64,000 nt of DNA, taken from the NCBI RefSeq assembly GCF_042431545.1, contig NZ_JBHLYX010000007.1; one strand, written 5' to 3'. The position numbers and the translations under genes were made by a program. Positions 60,994 to 64,000 of this stretch are shown here, piece after piece (position 1 is the stretch's first letter; every line of letters starts with the position of its first letter). Under the pieces are notes generated by a model that had not been told where the DNA came from, ran no database searches, and worked only from the letters and a program-made list of their open reading frames with translations. Source of the DNA: Pseudoalteromonas xiamenensis (GTDB lineage: Bacteria; Pseudomonadota; Gammaproteobacteria; Enterobacterales; Alteromonadaceae).

Positions 60994-61778
60994 AGTGATG
61001 ACTCCTTAGTACCTAAGAATGATTTAATGGTTTTTAACTGTTTAATAATGGCTGAATCAACAAGCTCTGGAAACACGCCATTGAGTCTTGCAAAGAACTT
61101 TTCTGGAAACCCTATAGCACGGCGTCGCGCTGACGAATTTAGTAATGTCATGAATTCATTCGCGACCAACTCTGGCGAGTCCATTTTATTTCCCAACGCC
61201 TCGTTCATCGCTCGTACTTTCATATCGTTAATTTTCGTGTCGGTTGCTCGAGGTGCCAGATATTTAACTTGCACCTCTCCATCCAGTTCCCGAGATAACG
61301 CTTCAGTAAAGCCGCGAAGTCCAAATTTAGACGCGCAGTAAATGCTTTGATAAGGATAACCAATGGCACCAAACGCGGATCCAATGTTGACAACAGTACC
61401 GTGAGTACGTTTTAGCTGCGCGAGTAATGCTTGTGTTAGTCGCATTGGTGCAACTAAGTTCACGCATAACTGATTCAAAATCATTGAACTTGGCGTGTTC
61501 TCGAAAGGCAACATTTGATTAAGTCCTGCATTATTTACAAGTAATGCCGTTCCACCTAGCGCGTCCGCACGCACCGCGATTGCAGCCATTGCTCGCTCAT
61601 CTTGAAGATCTTCAACAATGATTTCATGGCCTTCACCTAGCGACTTACGGAGCGTTTCTAATGCGGTTTCGTTTCGTCCAACTAACAAACAACGCCAACC
61701 ATTTTGCGCTAATTGTTTTGCTATTTCCGCACCGATCCCGCCAGTTGCTCCGGTCACTACGGCTAATTTTTTACTCAT
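60990..61778 (-). CDS. Short-chain dehydrogenase/reductase
   Basis: The 262-residue enzyme is a classical SDR: cofactor loop VTGATGGIGAEIA, NNAG in LLVNNAGLNQM, catalytic Ser in VNIGSAFGA and YCASK with the catalytic Tyr and Lys. RNE at the end of the second strand (LLVGRNETAL) suggests NADP(H). The C-terminal part (FPEKFFARLNGVFPELVDSAIIKQL) resembles fatty-acyl or sterol-type SDRs. It overlaps the preceding HDO gene by four bases. It could reduce or oxidise a lipid-like product of the ligase/oxidase pair. Confidence 0.92.
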   Translation of the reverse strand: MSKKLAVVTGATGGIGAEIAKQLAQNGWRCLLVGRNETALETLRKSLGEGHEIIVEDLQDERAMAAIAVRADALGGTALLVNNAGLNQMLPFENTPSSMILNQLCVNLVAPMRLTQALLAQLKRTHGTVVNIGSAFGAIGYPYQSIYCASKFGLRGFTEALSRELDGEVQVKYLAPRATDTKINDMKVRAMNEALGNKMDSPELVANEFMTLLNSSARRRAIGFPEKFFARLNGVFPELVDSAIIKQLKTIKSFLGTKESSL

Positions 61779-62464
61779 GCAACCTCCTCATTATTTATAA
61801 GAGGTACAGCTGGGTTTGCCTCGATAGCGCGAAACACATCCCCATACAGTCGATAAAAACGTTTTGCACTATGAATGATTAGAGCCTGCTCTCTAGGGCA
61901 CGTAATTCTCTCCATCAATCCTTTGAAAAAGTCGATGTGTTCAATGTCTAATGCACCATGAGATGTTAAATAGCTGAACGCTTTTCTTGGTAGATCCAGT
62001 TTTTCACGGATCATCTTGGCTGCATTATCAGCCAGTGCTATCGATGTGCCTTCAAGTACATTCACCATGCCGAAGAAGCACAATGGATTTACTCGATTGA
62101 TGCTGTCGTATGCGTAGCTCACCATCATTTCTGCAGCAAAACTTGGCGTACTGTGACGAACGACTTCTTTATCATATCCACATGCTTGGATATCATTCAA
62201 AATCCACTCTTGATGGCCCATTTCTTCCTCGATGTAATGACCAATTGCTTCACGCAACCATTCTTTCGAATCATCGAGTTTTCCACCGCACGTCATTAAC
62301 AGTGGAACGGTATGCTTAACATGGTGATATGCTTGTTGTAAAAAAGAGACGTATTGGCCTGTTGAGATGTTACCAGTAAATACGTCCGCAATAATCGGTG
62401 CACTTGTCAAATACTCACGTTCTGCTTGAGTTTCCGCTTGTAAAATATCGTAAAATGAAGTCAT
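61775..62464 (-). CDS. Heme-oxygenase-like diiron oxidase (HDO) family protein
   Basis: The 229-residue protein resembles TenA/heme-oxygenase folds and carries a full HDO ligand set: E81-x2-H84 (EEEMGH), E138 (VLEGTS), and H169-x3-D173-x2-H176 (HGALDIEH). This arrangement is that of UndA, BesC and SznF-type enzymes, which use two irons to break C-C or insert oxygen. A simple TenA thiaminase would lack it. The ligase 10 bases upstream suggests a fatty acyl or acyl-thioester substrate. The exact reaction is unknown. Four-base overlap with the SDR gene. Confidence 0.85.
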   Translation of the reverse strand: MTSFYDILQAETQAEREYLTSAPIIADVFTGNISTGQYVSFLQQAYHHVKHTVPLLMTCGGKLDDSKEWLREAIGHYIEEEMGHQEWILNDIQACGYDKEVVRHSTPSFAAEMMVSYAYDSINRVNPLCFFGMVNVLEGTSIALADNAAKMIREKLDLPRKAFSYLTSHGALDIEHIDFFKGLMERITCPREQALIIHSAKRFYRLYGDVFRAIEANPAVPLINNEEVA

Positions 62465-62474
62465 TTATGCTCTC

Positions 62475-63923
62475 CTAAGCAATTCGTGATGTTTGATAGA
62501 GTTCTGCAATTTCGTCTTGGAAATGAAGCGCGATTGCGTCTCTTTTTGGTCGACCATTTGTCGTCAACAGGCCTGATTCTGGCGACATGGGTGTATTCAA
62601 CCTGAACCAGCGATTGACTTTGGCGTACGCTGGAAGCTGAAGGTTAATTTGTTCAACGTGTTTTTCTATTTGCTCATTTGTAATCGTTGGCAATGCGTAA
62701 ATGACTGCAACAAGAAAGGGTTGTGCTTCACCAAATACAACACATTGCAGCAACCAAGGCGCACTTTGAAGTGCACTTTCAGGCCATTCCGGGCTGATGT
62801 TTCGTCCAAGGCTCGAAATAATCAGATTTTTTGAACGGCCGCTAATAACAACCCGCTCTTCATCCATTTCGACTAGATCCCCCGTTGCTAACCACTGACC
62901 TTGATTGAATGAAGGTTGTCCTAAATACCCAAGGAATAGCGGACCTTTTAAACACAATTCACCATCGACAATCTTGGCTTCTAGATGCGAAAGTATTTCG
63001 CCGACGCTTCCATCTTGAGTACCCACATTCAGCGCAACGACCGAACCGGCTTCAGACAAGCCATAACCTTGAAATGCTGGAATATTGAATGCCTGAGCAG
63101 TTTCTAATAAGGTTTTCGGCACTTGCGCTCCGCCAACCGCTACAAACGATAGGCTCGCAGGTGCGGTCCAACCTGTAGATGCACTTAGAACTAGCACTTT
63201 TAGCAGTTCAGGAACCAAAATCATGGTTTCCGGATTGGTGGTTCCAATACGAGTTAAGAAAGCTGTCGGGTCGGAAAGTGAAGTACCCGAAAAACCAAGT
63301 TGCGTTAGGCTCGATACGATGACTTTGCCACCGGCAAGTAGAGGTGCGTAAATACCAGCAACATTTTCTAACAGCACCGAGAAAGGAAGCACACTTAAAT
63401 GTTTAGGCCAAGGTACAGCAATTTTCTCTTTCAAACTTTTGGCGACAGTGAGCTGGTTCTCGAGTGAAAGGCAAACACCTTTCGGTTGACCCGTAGACCC
63501 TGACGTAAAGGTAATTTTTTGCGTCCCAACATGGAGATTTATTTGTTCAACATCTTGCTTATATACGAATAACTCTGATCCAAACACGTTAAATTGATCG
63601 ATAAGATCTAACCCATCGAGCGGTACATCTGACACCAGAATTTGCGCCCCTGCAGACTTAGACGCGTAGTTTCTCTGTTCTTCAGTAAAGAATGGCGGCA
63701 ATGGTAGATGAACCTTTTTGCTTGATATAAGAGCCAAATCGAATACAACCCACGCAAGAGAATTATCCATCAAACTGGCTATAACATTACTCTCATACCC
63801 GTCAATTTGATCTGCAACGTACTGAGTGATCAGCTCTAGCTCGGAAAAAGTGACACTTTTGTCATCATTCAGTAATGCGATGTCGAGTGGCTGGTGCGGG
63901 CACAGTTTTAGTAAGTCATTCAT
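62475..63923 (-). CDS. AMP-binding acyl-activating enzyme (long-chain acyl-CoA synthetase type)
   Basis: The 482-residue enzyme has the adenylate-forming signature TFTSGSTGQPKGVCLS, GYGLSEAG, ATGDLVEMDE and the C-terminal GRSKNLIISSLGRNISPEWPE. It ends in ESGLLTTNGRPKRDAI, which matches the FACL tail but is shorter. It is about 100 residues shorter than typical FadD. It should activate a carboxylic acid, probably a fatty acid, as acyl-AMP. An upstream partial gene overlaps its ATG (ATGA), and the HDO gene follows after 10 bases. Confidence 0.92.
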   Translation of the reverse strand: MNDLLKLCPHQPLDIALLNDDKSVTFSELELITQYVADQIDGYESNVIASLMDNSLAWVVFDLALISSKKVHLPLPPFFTEEQRNYASKSAGAQILVSDVPLDGLDLIDQFNVFGSELFVYKQDVEQINLHVGTQKITFTSGSTGQPKGVCLSLENQLTVAKSLKEKIAVPWPKHLSVLPFSVLLENVAGIYAPLLAGGKVIVSSLTQLGFSGTSLSDPTAFLTRIGTTNPETMILVPELLKVLVLSASTGWTAPASLSFVAVGGAQVPKTLLETAQAFNIPAFQGYGLSEAGSVVALNVGTQDGSVGEILSHLEAKIVDGELCLKGPLFLGYLGQPSFNQGQWLATGDLVEMDEERVVISGRSKNLIISSLGRNISPEWPESALQSAPWLLQCVVFGEAQPFLVAVIYALPTITNEQIEKHVEQINLQLPAYAKVNRWFRLNTPMSPESGLLTTNGRPKRDAIALHFQDEIAELYQTSRIA

Positions 63924-64000
63924 GCAATTAGCCCCGCTTTTAATTTTTCGATATGAGGTTCAACGTGTATTGCAATTTTCGAATAAAGAGCAACAGATTC
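63920..64000 (-). CDS. C-terminal end of an unidentified protein, first visible gene of the long operon
   Basis: The frame is open from the right edge to a TGA at 63920-63922 that overlaps the ligase ATG. Only 26 residues are visible (ending IEKLKAGLIA), too few to identify. It might be an acyltransferase of the 'thermostable hemolysin' type sometimes seen next to such ligase/HDO/SDR genes, but this is only a guess from context. Its reading frame and overlap show that the operon continues upstream of the window. Confidence 0.6.
   Translation of the reverse strand, partial: ESVALYSKIAIHVEPHIEKLKAGLIA

Noticed and set aside
61775..62464. TenA thiaminase or PqqC-like role for the heme-oxygenase-fold protein
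   Set aside because: The full E-x2-H, E, H-x3-D-x2-H ligand set favours a diiron oxidase, and no thiamine or PQQ genes are nearby.
1..64000. Mobile elements, prophage, tRNA or rRNA genes
   Set aside because: No transposase, integrase, phage structural gene, terminal repeats or tRNA-like cloverleaf was recognised; all regions read as ordinary chromosomal genes of similar composition.

Overview
The window looks like a chromosomal stretch of a marine gammaproteobacterium, most likely Pseudoalteromonas or a close relative in the Alteromonadales. The reasons are moderate-to-low GC, many secreted proteases carrying PPC-type C-terminal domains, a GlyGly-CTERM surface protein, a 2-methylcitrate operon of the AcnD/PrpF type, and GNAT, MocR and periplasmic binding-protein genes scattered throughout. 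I see no rRNA, tRNA, phage, insertion sequence or CRISPR array. The genus is an inference from gene content, not a database match.

Layout. Positions 1-5.8 kb hold a broken-off S9 peptidase, a GFA-family protein, a DUF1704 putative metallopeptidase, a TetR/metallo-beta-lactamase-fold pair divided by a long palindromic operator, and a Nudix/GNAT/DUF6010 group. 5.9-16.4 kb is an exported-enzyme block: a glycosidase-like protein with four FN3 modules, a subtilase with two PPC domains, an exported amidohydrolase, a type B ribosomal protein L36 behind a Zur box, and a trypsin-like protease followed by a small secreted protein and a two-component system. 16.7-23.1 kb holds an ornithine-decarboxylase-like enzyme, a MocR regulator divergent from an overlapping GNAT/PaiB/HopJ operon, a SYLF lipoprotein, an EamA transporter and a GNAT.

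23.2-27.9 kb is a copper-linked module: MbnH diheme enzyme and MbnP lipoprotein, divergent from a choice-of-anchor-B surface protein with a GlyGly-CTERM tail. 28.3-33.5 kb carries a GH16-like enzyme, a CadC-like regulator with TPR-type repeats, an M35 (aspzincin) protease, and a separate gene that encodes only a relative of that protease's N-terminal domain. 33.7-40.3 kb is a heavy-metal RND efflux operon whose adaptor carries two fused CusF domains, one without its metal ligands. 40.5-47.5 kb holds a solute-binding protein, DoxX, an AraC regulator, CsaA, a secreted repeat protein, and a PLP decarboxylase divergent from a MocR regulator. 47.5-54.2 kb is the propionate operon gntR-prpB-prpC-acnD-prpF with paired candidate operators. 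54.4-56.5 kb contains two more orphan solute-binding proteins and a cold-shock protein.

56.6-64 kb is a tightly overlapping minus-strand operon of at least ten genes: an unidentified partial gene, an acyl-activating enzyme, a heme-oxygenase-like protein with a complete six-residue diiron ligand set, an SDR, a helical repeat protein, a response regulator, a sensor kinase, a cupredoxin-fold protein with no type-1 copper ligands, an FTR1-like membrane protein without REXXE at its N-terminus, and a probable outer-membrane protein. It joins what looks like fatty-acid-derived biosynthesis to metal-transport-like and signalling proteins, and is the best candidate here for an undescribed system. The protease/stand-alone propeptide pair is second.
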